64,000 bases of DNA, taken from assembly GCF_010093535.1 (NCBI RefSeq), contig NW_022985211.1, positions 358,754-422,753 of the forward strand, given 5' to 3'. The notes beneath the pieces were generated by a model. That model was not told the DNA's origin and ran no database searches. It saw nothing but the letters and a program-made list of their open reading frames with translations. This stretch comes from Lindgomyces ingoldianus. Taxonomy: Eukaryota > Ascomycota > Dothideomycetes > Pleosporales > Lindgomycetaceae. Below are positions 24,546 through 33,664 of this stretch, piece after piece. Both the position numbers and the translations under genes were made by a program. Within the stretch, counting starts at the first letter, position 1; each line of letters opens with the position of its first letter.

Positions 24546-25432
24546 CTACTCCCCTCTCTATAGACTAATAGCCTCTATTAGTAGGTAGAAGTATTACTGC
24601 TATATTCTCTACCTTCTTAAAAACTAAAAACTAGTCTAATTTAGCTAGGTGTCCTTACTAAGTATTCCTTTACACTGCTAGCAGTGTTCTCTAAACTAAA
24701 TACTATGCGTGCGCGCCTTCTCTAATATTAATCTATATAAATGTCTAGCTAATTATTTCTTACTATTTATGCAGTTATTAATCTTAGGCGTGTGTTTAGT
24801 AAGGTAACATTTAGGTATTATTAACGGTGCCTAAAAAGTCTCTTGCTATTAAAGTAGTAGAGGTAATTTCAGGCATTATTAAAAGTAATTTAGTAGTTAG
24901 TAGAAGTTAATAATTTTAACTAAGTTAGCTATAGTTTAACTTTAAATTAAGTAGGTCTTTAGCTTTAGATTCTATAAAGATAGGTTTAGCTATTATTATT
25001 TAGCTTTAGTAGTAAGCATCTTGCCTTAGCTAAGGCTAGAGTAGGTTATAAATCCTTAGATTAGAATTTAGAGAGAAGAAGAGTAGTTAGTTAAACATTA
25101 GCAGTTATCTTTAATTTTAATAAGTTATTAGTAGTCTTTAAGTTTTTACTTTAGCGTCTTTTTATACCTTTTTTAATAGTAATTTTAATTTTAGAGAATG
25201 AAAAGTGTTAAACTTAAAGACTTTAGTTAACTAAAGGTTAATAAGATTTAGTTTATATAACTAAGTAATTTAATATAATAGTGTGTAAGAGTTATAACCT
25301 AAACTAAATTAGACATGTTTTAGGCTAAGACATAGTTAAATAAAGAATCTTTATAATATTATAATAAAGCTATTACTGTGACGGTGCTGCTTGTTATTAC
25401 AATTACTAGTAAAAGTAAGTTTTCTAATATAA

Positions 25433-25720
25433 TGTAATAGCGTAGGCAAGAAAATAGGTCTAAATGTAGAAGTCTACTTAGATGTATATAGAAGTGCGTG
25501 GGGACTTAATAACCTAGGAATTCTATTAACGCCTATAGGCCTTGTAGAAAGAATATTAGAAAACTACTAAGCTAGCTACAGGGGAGAGGCGCGACTAAAT
25601 ACATAAGGGAATAGGGGTAACAGCAGAGGGCCGGGCAGAGCTAGGGCTAGGGTAGGGTCAGAGCTAATACAAGGGCCTTCTAGACCACCTAATATAGAAC
25701 AATTTATAAGGATTGTTACA
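25433..25720. repeat. Right LTR of the small LTR element
   Basis: TGTAATAGCGTAGGC at the start, GATTGTTACA at the end. Differs from the left LTR mostly by transitions plus a 3-bp length difference. Confidence 0.85.
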
Positions 25721-26703
25721 GGATAGAGCTTACACTCTAAGCTTTTAAATAAAACGCAAACCTTTTAAAGAAACATGCTGCAGCTATATATAAAGTCTTT
25801 TAAAAGATAATAAATAACTAAGGCACTAGACAACTTTTATAAGCTAATTTTATAGCTAACCTATAAAGGCTGGGATATAATAAGAAGTAGGTAATTATTA
25901 AGAACATACTTAAGCTATATGCGCAAGGATTTTCCTCTTAGATTACATTTATAGCGTTTATAGCTAATTCTTTGCGTGCTAAGCGTAATCTAGGCTATAT
26001 TAGCGTAAACTAGCCTAGTATGTTAATAAAGTGTTATTTTAAGCTTAAAGTAAAGTTTAAGTGTAAGTATAACTATAAAAAAGCTTTTTATAAGAGTTCT
26101 AGAGTAATTTTAAGCTAGTTTAGCCTTATAAAGAATATTAAAGCTAAGTATAGCATCTAGAATTATAACATGTACAACTTTAGTAAAATAGGCTTTATAA
26201 TAGGCTAAATATTTATTAACTATACTTACACTTAAAACTTTACTTTAAGCTTTAGATAATGCTTTATAAACATACTAGCCTAGTTTATGCTAATATAGCC
26301 TAGATTATGCTTAGCGTGTAAAAAATCAGCTATATTAGCTATAAATGCTATCTAAGAGGAAAATCTTTACGCATATAGCTTAAGTATGTTCTTAATAATT
26401 ACCTACTTCTTTTTATTACCTAGCTTTTATAAGTTAGCTGTAGAAGTAGCTTATAAAAGTTATCTAGCGCATTAGTTATTTATTATCTTTTAAGAGACTT
26501 TATACATAGCTATAGCATATTTCTTTAAGAGTTTTACATTTTATTTAAAAGCTTAGAGTATAAGCTGTATTTAACATTTTTTTTAGCACATCTAAGTAGT
26601 GTTATTAGAAATGCATTAGTGTAGAAAGAGTAGTTTAGTAGGGCCTTAGCAAAAGTAAGCAACTTAGGTGTGTGTGTAAGCAACTCGCCTATAAAGTATG
26701 TTA

Positions 26704-27300
26704 ACTAAGTAGCTTTAGTCTTTTATAAATAAGAAACAATCTTCTACACACTGTATATTAAAAAGAATATTAGATATATTGCTACACGTAAGGCTGTGCT
26801 TTAAAGATTAGAATAACTACAATCTTCTAGAAAGTAGAGGGAGGGCGAGACTATATACCTACCTAAGATCGCACTAATTGCAGGTTTTAAGCAGTGATCG
26901 CATGCGATCACTGCGATTATTTGCTAAGCCTTGCAATTATACTATAGATACTTTAGATTATCACATGATTCCCGTGTGCTGTGCCCTCACCAGCGTCGGT
27001 CTATCCTTCTTCTGTAGGGTTAGAGGCTTGGCATGTTCCTCTAGCCCAACTAGTGGTCGTAACACTTTAATGTAGGCTGCGCTAAATTACAAGTTGTAGT
27101 ATACTATACACTATATATTATACTTTTTAGAAAGTCAATTAAGAACCTGCTTGTTAAAGTATTACCTGTACTACATTACTAAAAGTCTTTTAAATTCTAG
27201 AATAAATAACTCTAATTTATCTAAAAAGAAGAGTCTAGTTACTATATTAAGCCTAAAGAAAAGCTAGCGTTCTTAAAAACTTAAAATATAAGCAGAGCAA
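26704..27300. other. Spacer before the GC island
   Basis: Mostly AT-rich, with a lightly mutated patch at about 26865-27075 that includes a perfect palindrome. The word GCACTAATTGC occurs on both sides of this stretch (about 26872 and 27305), possibly a trace of an old insertion. The 65-codon frame here has no recognisable domain and is not called. Confidence 0.4.
26891..26914. repeat. Perfect 24-bp palindrome
   Basis: The half GCAGTGATCGCA is followed immediately by its exact reverse complement. GATCGC words recur at 31205-31222 and in the 33385-33664 LTR. No function can be assigned. Confidence 0.8.
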
Positions 27301-27632
27301 GTTGCACTAATTGCGTCTACGCAGCGTAGATCGAGCTTACAACTGTGAGCCAAATAGGATATCTTAATGGAACTACGGAAGATATCGACTGAGAGAATAT
27401 ATAAGCTCCTAAGCGAGCGGAGCCGTGCCCGAAATAGCTCACATGTTGGCTACTCGATGGTGGAATACGTTATTTATCTAAAGAGTGGGAAAGCAGGCAT
27501 ATTTGCATGTTCGAATCGTCATAGCAGCTATTATCAAAGGAATGGAAACGGACCGCAAGTGCAAGCTCCGGCCGCTGTCATCGCTCCAGAACTCGTCCCA
27601 GCTAGTCAGCATGTCTGTTACGTGGCACGCAA
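27301..27632. other. 3' flank of the GC-island gene
   Basis: Composition rises to normal over this stretch. For the minus-strand gene this is the 3' untranslated side. A plus-strand frame at 27367-27834 overlaps the gene's last exon antisense and shows no domain, so it is taken as a shadow. Confidence 0.5.
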
Positions 27633-29210
27633 TCAAGCCCCGAGCTTCCTGCCCAGCAATCCCAACAACACAGGACAACCCTCAGGACTCGGGGGCAGCG
27701 TGAACTCATTGCTGTTCTCATTGTACTTGAGGTCTTTCATGTCGCGATACACCGACGTATTCCCGTACTCTCCGGCGCCGAACTGGAAGCCGAGGATGCG
27801 GAGGCCCGAGTCGGACGTGGATGTCGCCGACTGATACATGGAGCGGACCTGGTTGCGCAGGGACTCTGCGAATTTGATCGTCACTGAGACTTGGTAGCCG
27901 ACGCAAATCTTGTTGAGCTTGATCGAGTCGTGCGCCGTGTCTTTTTCGCCCTGTAGGAGGGTCGGGTAGAGTTTGCGCACGCCGGGGACGTCCCTGGAGC
28001 ATCTGGTTAGCGGGAGGGGCGCGTACCTACAGTATATGAGATGTGAGATCGCGATTTGCTTACCACAAGCCAGCGGTGACGTTGAAAGTCTGTACTGGGC
28101 CCTTTGCTCGGAGGGTAATCGACGTTTGCTTCTGCCAGTCTGTAGAGCCGAAATCGAGATTGGTGGTCTTGGTCGAAGTGCTGCTAGTTTTGCTGAAGAA
28201 GAAGAAGAAGGAATTGGACTGGCGAGAGATCTTGGTGGAATGTCCCAGGCTGGTCCAGTCATTGTGGGACACGCTCTGGAAGTTGAAGGTCCAGGTCGTG
28301 TCTGCTCCAGAAACGCCCTTGATCCAGTCGTCGCATGCCTTCTCGTAGCCCTCGATGGCGTACAGTGGTCTGTAGTTAAGGCTTGAGGCCTCGAGATTCT
28401 CGACACGGAGACCGTTTTTCAGGGCTTGTGGATCGATTTGGTAGTCGGGTAGGTAGCACGGCATGTTAAAGCTGGTGCGGCAGGTTAGCAAGAATGATGG
28501 CATTGAACGGCTCTGCTTGCGTACCCAGGATTGCTCTGGGTGTCATCTCCAGCCAACACTTCCAATTTTGAGATCTGGGTCTGCAGGGTAGCTGCTACGG
28601 CTCCGTAGTACTTGGACTGGAGGAGGCGGACTTGGCCGGCCGCTTGCTGGACTTGCTTTCTCTTGGCAAGGTATGACGGCGCGTTGGCAACTGCCCACTT
28701 CTGGAAGCTGACTTTATTCTTCTTAGCAGTTTTATCTTTAGCCCACTTAGCCTCTGCCTGCTCTTTCATGGTCGTGGCCTCGTCCTCAAGCTTGGCCTGC
28801 CTTGTGATAGCTGCGTCGATCTCTTGTTCCTGTTCAGGCGTGATTTTTTTGACCTTGACCGCATTGAGGTACCTGCGTTTGGCTTCAATTAGTTTTCGAG
28901 GGTGTCGGGAATGCAAGATATGATCAGTGACCTACGCTTGCAGGGATGTGTAATAGCTGCCGTCGGCACCTACGACGAAGAGAGGGGAATCGGCTCGTTG
29001 GAGGGAGTCGGCAACCTTGGAGATGTTCCAGTTCGTCACTGCATCTGGGATTGCGCTACCGCCACGGATCCCAAACTCGGTGGGTGGACAGACGAAGATG
29101 TAGTCAACGCCTAGGGTGGGTACATTGGAGCCTACTAAGGACTTCTTGACGAGCTCTCCGTACGCACGCCACACGAGGGTGTCGCCATCAGGGATTGGAA
29201 TGTTCTCCAT
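27633..29210 (-). CDS. Uncharacterised 463-residue fungal protein (four exons)
   Basis: Spliced CDS, minus strand: exons 29210-28936, 28872-28525, 28471-28064, 27993-27633. Introns are 63, 53 and 70 bp; each starts GT, ends AG and has a CTAAC or CTAAT branch site. Joining them gives one uninterrupted frame of 464 codons; all three introns are phase 2. The start at 29210 lies in CACCATGG; the frame extends 10 codons upstream only to TTG, with a stop beyond. The N-terminal ~90 residues (MENIPIPDGDTLVWRAYGEL start) form a compact domain. Residues ~92-205 are rich in Lys, Glu, Gln and Ala and look like a long helix or coiled coil. The rest is Trp/Thr/Ser-rich with a run of five Phe and probably beta-rich. 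There is no signal peptide, membrane helix or known catalytic motif. I do not recognise the family and infer no function. Codon use is normal and there is no RIP, in contrast to everything around it. Confidence 0.85.
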
Positions 29211-30601
29211 GGTGTTTTCTGGGATGGAAGTGCTCGACAATGATGTGCAAAAAGGGGGCAGTATTCAATTGGAGATGTTGTGCGCGGTGAGGGCATGTTG
29301 GGGTCCTAACCAACCCGTCTTATATATGTACAAAACGACTAAGATGACTGGGCGTTAGCACCAAACACGACCTCTTGGCCGGATCTCTAGCTGAAGTCGA
29401 CCACAGAGTGGCAGAAAGATATCACACCGTCTGAGAGATTGGCATGCTGGAATGATTCGTTCTTGCAGCATATTTGGTGCGTGTCTTGCTTCAGGGGCCT
29501 TTGTCCCAATACATGACCGCAAGCCACCTTGAATCACACCGGCAATGACCGTCGGGGCTCAGTGGGAGTAGTGCTGTTTACTGGTTGTAGACCGTCTTGG
29601 CCTTTCATTCCGGAATATTGTTGGCGGAGATGCGGGTGACGAGATACGAGCAAAAGGAAGAAGCCTAGCAGCGGTGAATCAGCTATGATGGAGCTGTACT
29701 TGTTCAGCTAAGCCATTGAAACCTTGTAAGGAGTGCGGTGCTTGGGACGATGTCGCCGCCAGTCGTAGGCGAGGACACATAACAATAGAGGGGATGATGG
29801 GGGTGGCGGAATAGAGGGGATGGATGGCTAGCTGAGGAGGGGGTACATACCTAGGAGGGGTAGGTAAAGACCGCGGGGACAGGCAAAGCAGGTGACTGGC
29901 TGATGGACTCTAGCGACGGGCACCTGCCGCAAGTGCACCCGCTCCTGCACAGCTGCACAGCGGAAGATTGCCGAGCGGCTGCAGGCTTCAACTTAGCTGT
30001 CAACCTTTACTTCCATCAATCCACTCAAGATAAAAAGGCGGTACATGCCAAGCAGGAGTGAGGGGACACAAGTGGAACAAGCCAGCACGTGACCTGCCAA
30101 GGGACTAGCTTCGGTACATGCCGCCTGCCACGCCCACACAAGGAAGAATGGTGCGTGTTTGCAAGCTTCGACTTAGCTGTCCACATTCACGTCCTCCACG
30201 CCGCCAAATGGCCGAGCAATGCAGGCCTGAATAGTAACGCTCCTGACCATAACCGGCCCGCAGTCCCCCATCGAACCCGACCTGCTCCATGCTCCGCCGG
30301 CTGTAGCATCGGGAGGACCTCGAGGTGAACGGGTGTAGTATACGAAGGTGCTTCGCAAAAGTAAGGGCCTGCCAAGACACGGTGTACCGTATTTCGTCGC
30401 TTAACGCACGGCCCCTCGTAACGCACACATAACCAAAATCCATCAACTTTTCAATGAAGCTTATCTCCACCAATATGGACCCAATTAAGGCCGCGCTGGC
30501 GTTGTTTAAATCCCTAAAGCTTAGAGAAAAGCCTAATAATAGTGCAACAGCAAGAAAATTTAGTTGTTGTCACTCTACACTATTAAAGCGCTACCGCGGG
30601 G
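29211..30601. other. Upstream GC-balanced DNA without a confident gene
   Basis: Normal composition and little RIP, with no frame showing a domain or credible exon set. Frames of 79-122 codons around 30089-30473 overlap each other on both strands and look like chance. Two related words (GCAGGCTTCAACTTAGCTGT near 29980 and GCAAGCTTCGACTTAGCTGT near 30160) form a loose direct repeat. Probably the promoter side of the minus-strand gene. Confidence 0.5.
29319..29327 (-). promoter_or_regulatory. TATA-like box of the GC-island gene
   Basis: The minus strand reads TATATAAG about 110 bp upstream of the ATG, followed by a CT-rich stretch. Position and context fit a fungal core promoter; assignment is by position only. 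Confidence 0.45.
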
Positions 30602-30978
30602 TAACGTACACTATGGGCGAGTTGCTCACACACCTGAGTTGCTTACTTTTGCCAAGACCCCACTCAACCACCCTTCCTACACTAAACCACCATTCCTACA
30701 CTAAACCACCATTCCTACACTAAACCACCCTTCCTACACTAAACCACCCTTCCTACACTAATGCATTCCTAACAACACAACTTAAACACGCTAAAAGAAT
30801 GTTAGATACAGCTTACACTTTAGGCTTTTAAGACGCAATACTTTTAAAGTAATATGCTGCAGCTATGTACAGAGTCTCTTAAAGGATAATGAATAACAAA
30901 CGCGCTAGACAATCTTTATAAGCTAATTCTATAGCTAACTTATAGAAGCTAGACAATAATAAAAAGCAGATAATTAAA
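30602..30978 (+). mobile_element. Single arm of a Fot1-derived foldback element
   Basis: Starts TA + ACGTACACTATGGGCGAGTT, the family A terminal repeat, and follows the arm of the foldback elements until about 30978, where similarity stops. No right end is present, so it is truncated. Much less mutated than other copies at its left end, next to the GC island. Confidence 0.82.
30667..30761 (+). repeat. 19-bp tandem repeat, five units, inside the terminal repeat
   Basis: Five head-to-tail units of ACCACC(C/A)TTCCTACACTAA. Other family A elements carry this stretch only once (for example TACTCTTCCTACACTAATG near 24195), so the array expanded in this copy. Confidence 0.9.
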
Positions 30979-31222
30979 ATGCTACAATAGTTTATAAATA
31001 ATCTATAAAAGCAGAGCTTACTGTTATAGTCTATAACTAGACCGCGGGACCAAGCCCGGAGGATGCCCCACTGTCAAGCGAAGAATCGGACGATACGCAT
31101 CAGGACCACCCGGTAGGACCACGTGACTGGGCGGAGGTATATGATGCTGAGTGGGAGAGGGCCGTCCTTAGCAACTGCCTCACCTAATAGGAAGCAAGCG
31201 CTAGGGATCGCAGCGATCGCAG
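30979..31222. other. Small GC-normal segment beside the 634-bp LTR
   Basis: From about 31046 the DNA is GC-rich and unmutated. The plus strand holds a 45-codon open stretch (DWAEVYDAEWERAVL and neighbours) ending at a TAA near 31189. It may be the tail of a retroelement frame next to the LTR or a piece of host gene; neither can be shown. Confidence 0.35.
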
Positions 31223-31856
31223 TGTTACGGTCTACGGTTGGACCATCGTAACCCCACCTCAAGTGCTCCAAAGTCTTGACGAATCGGCATGGGAACCATT
31301 TACGGCTTGGCAACCGATTGGCCCGGAAGCCACAGACCAATTCAGAGCACCGACACCGACGGATGAGTGCGTCATCTAGTAGGAAGCAGGGCCAAGACCT
31401 TGCACAGCTTAGCAGAACCTAGTAGACGTAGCTGCAAGGTTAGTAGACACTGCTGCAAGATCCTAAACATAGCAGCAAGGGCTGCTAGGTTTTTAGAAAA
31501 GCTGCAAGGAAAAGATGTATAAAAATGTATATAGTTACCCTAATCTACTATCTTTAGAATAGTGTATTTAATGTTTAGTTTATCTTTTTACAAAAACTAA
31601 AATAGCATTTAGCTTTCTAAAGAGCTGTAATACTATTTATATATCTAGCTCTATATATACTCTTCTTCCTGTCTAACTAGACTGTTTAACTAAGCGCACC
31701 TATACTGCTGTAATAGAGTAAACTATAATCTAGCTACTCTTTTCCCCTCTTTTATACCTAAGTAGATAAAGGACTGTACATCTAGCTGTTACTCCTCTCT
31801 ATCATGCACATCCTAATAGGGGTGCATGCTCTGCATAGAGAGTAAGAATTGTAACA
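31223..31856 (-). mobile_element. LTR of the 588-bp family, half mutated
   Basis: Read on the minus strand it starts TGTTACAATTC and ends GACCGTAACA, collinear with the solo LTRs at 4425 and 60089. The left ~200 bases are unmutated (GGTCTACGGTTGGACC and so on); the rest is strongly TpA-biased. The flanks CGCAG and TTAAA do not match, so this is not a simple solo LTR; it may be the end of a longer, broken element. Confidence 0.8.
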
Positions 31857-32442
31857 TTAAACACTACTTTTTTTTTCTACAAAGTATAGCCTTTATAACT
31901 TTTAGTAATGTTAATATAATTAGCTTAGCTTTATTAGAGTTAGCTAAGAACTTAACCTTTAATAAAAAAGCTCTTACTAAATAGATAAATAACATTAAGA
32001 ATAATGTTAAAAAAGTTTAAAAGTTATAAGCAAATATTAGTAAACTTATTACTCTTAGATAAAAATTGCTACTTTATAATAGACAGTAGCGCAGCTAAGC
32101 TAGGTAAACTTTTAAATACTTTTATAAATAGCTTAGACAGTTACACCTTAGCTTTATGCTTTATAAGTGTAAGTTACTAACTTTTAAAATGCAGCTACTA
32201 AAAAGAATAGTATTAAAGTAAAGAAAACTGTATAGCAAGCACTACTAAAACTTTTTAATAGAACTTTAAAAGACTTGCGCTTCTTCTTTACCTGCTGCTA
32301 CTTTTATATGTAATATAACTAAAAAGCGTTCTAGTTACACAGAAATAATATTATAGATAGAACTCTACCTAGAGGGCCTACCTGCTATCTAGTTGTAACT
32401 ACACGCTAACAACTAGATAAACTATAAAGTAAAGAAAGAAAA
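31857..32442. other. AT-rich degenerate DNA
   Basis: RIP-like composition with no motif I can place. It may be interior sequence of the element whose LTR precedes it. Confidence 0.35.
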
Positions 32443-32700
32443 TGTTAAATAGACTTTGTTAGCTAGCTACTTATAGTATAAGCACTTAAGTAGCAAGAGT
32501 AAGAGTAGTGTACAGTGTGCACAGCGTACAAAGTAGGTAGGGTAGAGGCAACATGTTTATAGTTCTATTGCTCTGTCTTTTTCTCTGTACAGAGGAAAAG
32601 AGGAATATCTAGATGTTTACGCATAGAGGTTTACATACAAGCATTATATAACATAGTTACATAGTCCTTCTTATGCGCAATAACTATCTAGACTGTAACA

Positions 32701-33384
32701 CTATTAAAAAATAAGTAACTAAACAAAGTACCTTATAGAGTGTAGGTGCTTTATTGTTACTCTTCCTAAAAAATAGGTAACAAAATAAAGTGCCTTACAG
32801 GGCGTAGGGTTAATTGCTTGTGCAGTAGATCGCGCAGGTACTGCTGTTGTCTAGCTGCTAGGTTGTGCAGCTTTAATAGCTTTAGTGTGCGCCTTACACT
32901 ATCTCCTTCTTACTTTGTACAGTAGCAGAGCTTGCTGTATAATGCAAAGGATTAATCTGCTATCCTAAGAGATAGGTAACTAAATAAAGTACCTTATAAG
33001 GTGTAAGTGCTTTATTGTTACTCTTCCTAAGAGATAGGTAACAAAACAAAGTGCCTTACAGGGCGTAGGGTTAATTGCTTGTGCAGTGGATCGCGCAGGT
33101 ACTGCTGTTGTCTAGCTGCTAGGTTGTGCAGCTTTAATAGCTTTAGTGTGCGTCTTACACTATCTCCTCTTTACTTTGTACAGTAGCAGAGCTTGCTGTA
33201 CAATGCAAAGGATTAATCTGCTATCTTAAGAGATAGGTAACTAAACAAAGTACCTTACAGGGCGTAGGTGCTCTGTTGTTACTCTTCTTAGAGGATAGGT
33301 AACAAAACAAAGTACTTTACAAAGTGTAGGTACTTTATTATTACTCTTACTAATTTACAGTTAATTAAATTAACTACTAATTAG
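32701..33384. repeat. Compound tandem repeat, 261-bp period
   Basis: The block containing GGTTAATTGCTTGTGCAGT and GATCGCGCAGGTACTGCTG occurs at 32808 and again at 33069, period 261 bp. A shorter ~65-bp motif (AGGTAACAAAACAAAGTGCC type) recurs around and between these blocks, five or six times in all. The copia element at 51691 has only one degenerate unit in the same place (about 57430), just inside its 5' LTR. Confidence 0.85.
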
Positions 33385-33664
33385 TGTTAAATAGGCTCTA
33401 ACAGCTAGCTGCTTATAGTATAAGCACTTAAGTAGCAAGAGTAAGAGTAGTGTACAGTGTGCACAGTGTATAAGGTAGGTAAGGTAAGAGCAACATGTTT
33501 CTAGTTCTATTGCTCTTGTCTTTCCTCTATACAAAGGAAAAGGGGGATATCTAGATGTTTGCGCACAGAGGTTCGCGCACGAGCATCATGTGACATAGAT
33601 ACGTGATCCTGCTCGTGCGCGATCGCTTGTATCCAGGCCGCGACGCTGCTGCTGCGTACAGACA
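33385..33664 (-). repeat. copia-family LTR, lightly mutated, with hairpin
   Basis: 280 bp, TGTTAAATAGGC...GCGTACAGACA. The 3' half keeps GC-rich DNA, including an imperfect inverted repeat: GCGCACGAGCATCATGTGA facing TACGTGATCCTGCTCGTGCGC. Confidence 0.85.

Larger units (their letters stand above)
24255..25720. mobile_element. Small LTR retrotransposon, 1,466 bp, non-autonomous
   Basis: Two LTRs (24255-24545, 291 bp; 25433-25720, 288 bp) begin TGTAA(C/T)AGCG and end GATTRTTACA; the duplication is AGATA/GGATA (24250-24254, 25721-25725), one base mutated. The 887-bp interior is too short for gag-pol and shows no recognisable motif or long frame. It is either an internally deleted retrotransposon or a naturally small one. 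Direction undetermined. The LTRs are clearly less mutated than the interior. Confidence 0.85.
24125..26703 (+). mobile_element. Fot1-derived foldback element interrupted by an LTR element
   Basis: TA duplications at 24125-24126 and 26702-26703 and family A terminal repeats. Removing the nested element (24255-25720 plus one 5-bp duplication) leaves 1,108 bp, matching the 1,104-bp copies at 13715 and 51412. The central spacer runs in the plus direction. The right terminal repeat has an extra TGTG. Confidence 0.88.
32443..33664 (-). mobile_element. Coding-free copia derivative: LTR - leader array - LTR
   Basis: An LTR starting TGTTAAATAGAC at 32443 (to about 32700, end divergent: GACTGTAACA) and a second at 33385-33664 ending GCGTACAGACA belong to the family of the copia element at 51691-57870. 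The right LTR is preceded by AACTACTAATTAG, as is the 5' LTR of that copia. Between them is only a tandem-repeat array, with no gag-pol. The flanks (GAAAA and TTATA) do not match, so recombination or truncation is likely. Confidence 0.7.

Noticed and set aside
26878..27075. 65-codon frame next to the GC island
   Set aside because: Covers the palindrome and a lightly mutated repeat-like patch; too short and without domain or splice signals.
27367..28386. Plus-strand frames of 72, 137 and 155 codons across the gene
   Set aside because: They run antisense to exons and introns of the four-exon gene, which has consistent splice sites and a single long product.
28060..28503. Separate minus-strand genes instead of one spliced gene
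   Set aside because: Each apparent stop lies inside a short GT-AG intron with a branch site, and splicing joins all parts in frame.
29210..29240. Gene start ten codons further upstream
   Set aside because: That position is TTG; the first in-frame ATG is at 29210 in a CACCATGG context and a stop precedes the TTG frame.
30105..30473. 122-codon minus-strand frame upstream of the intact gene
   Set aside because: Overlapped by several frames of 61-79 codons on both strands in GC-richer DNA; no domain, codon pattern or start context supports it.
31046..31380. Host gene with two exons on the plus strand
   Set aside because: The second open stretch lies inside the LTR shared with 4425-5012 and 60089-60709, so it is repeat sequence; only the 45-codon piece before 31190 remains unexplained.
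32701..33384. CRISPR-like array
   Set aside because: Repeats are 65 and 261 bp, divergent, head-to-tail without unique spacers, and sit between retrotransposon LTRs in a eukaryotic genome.
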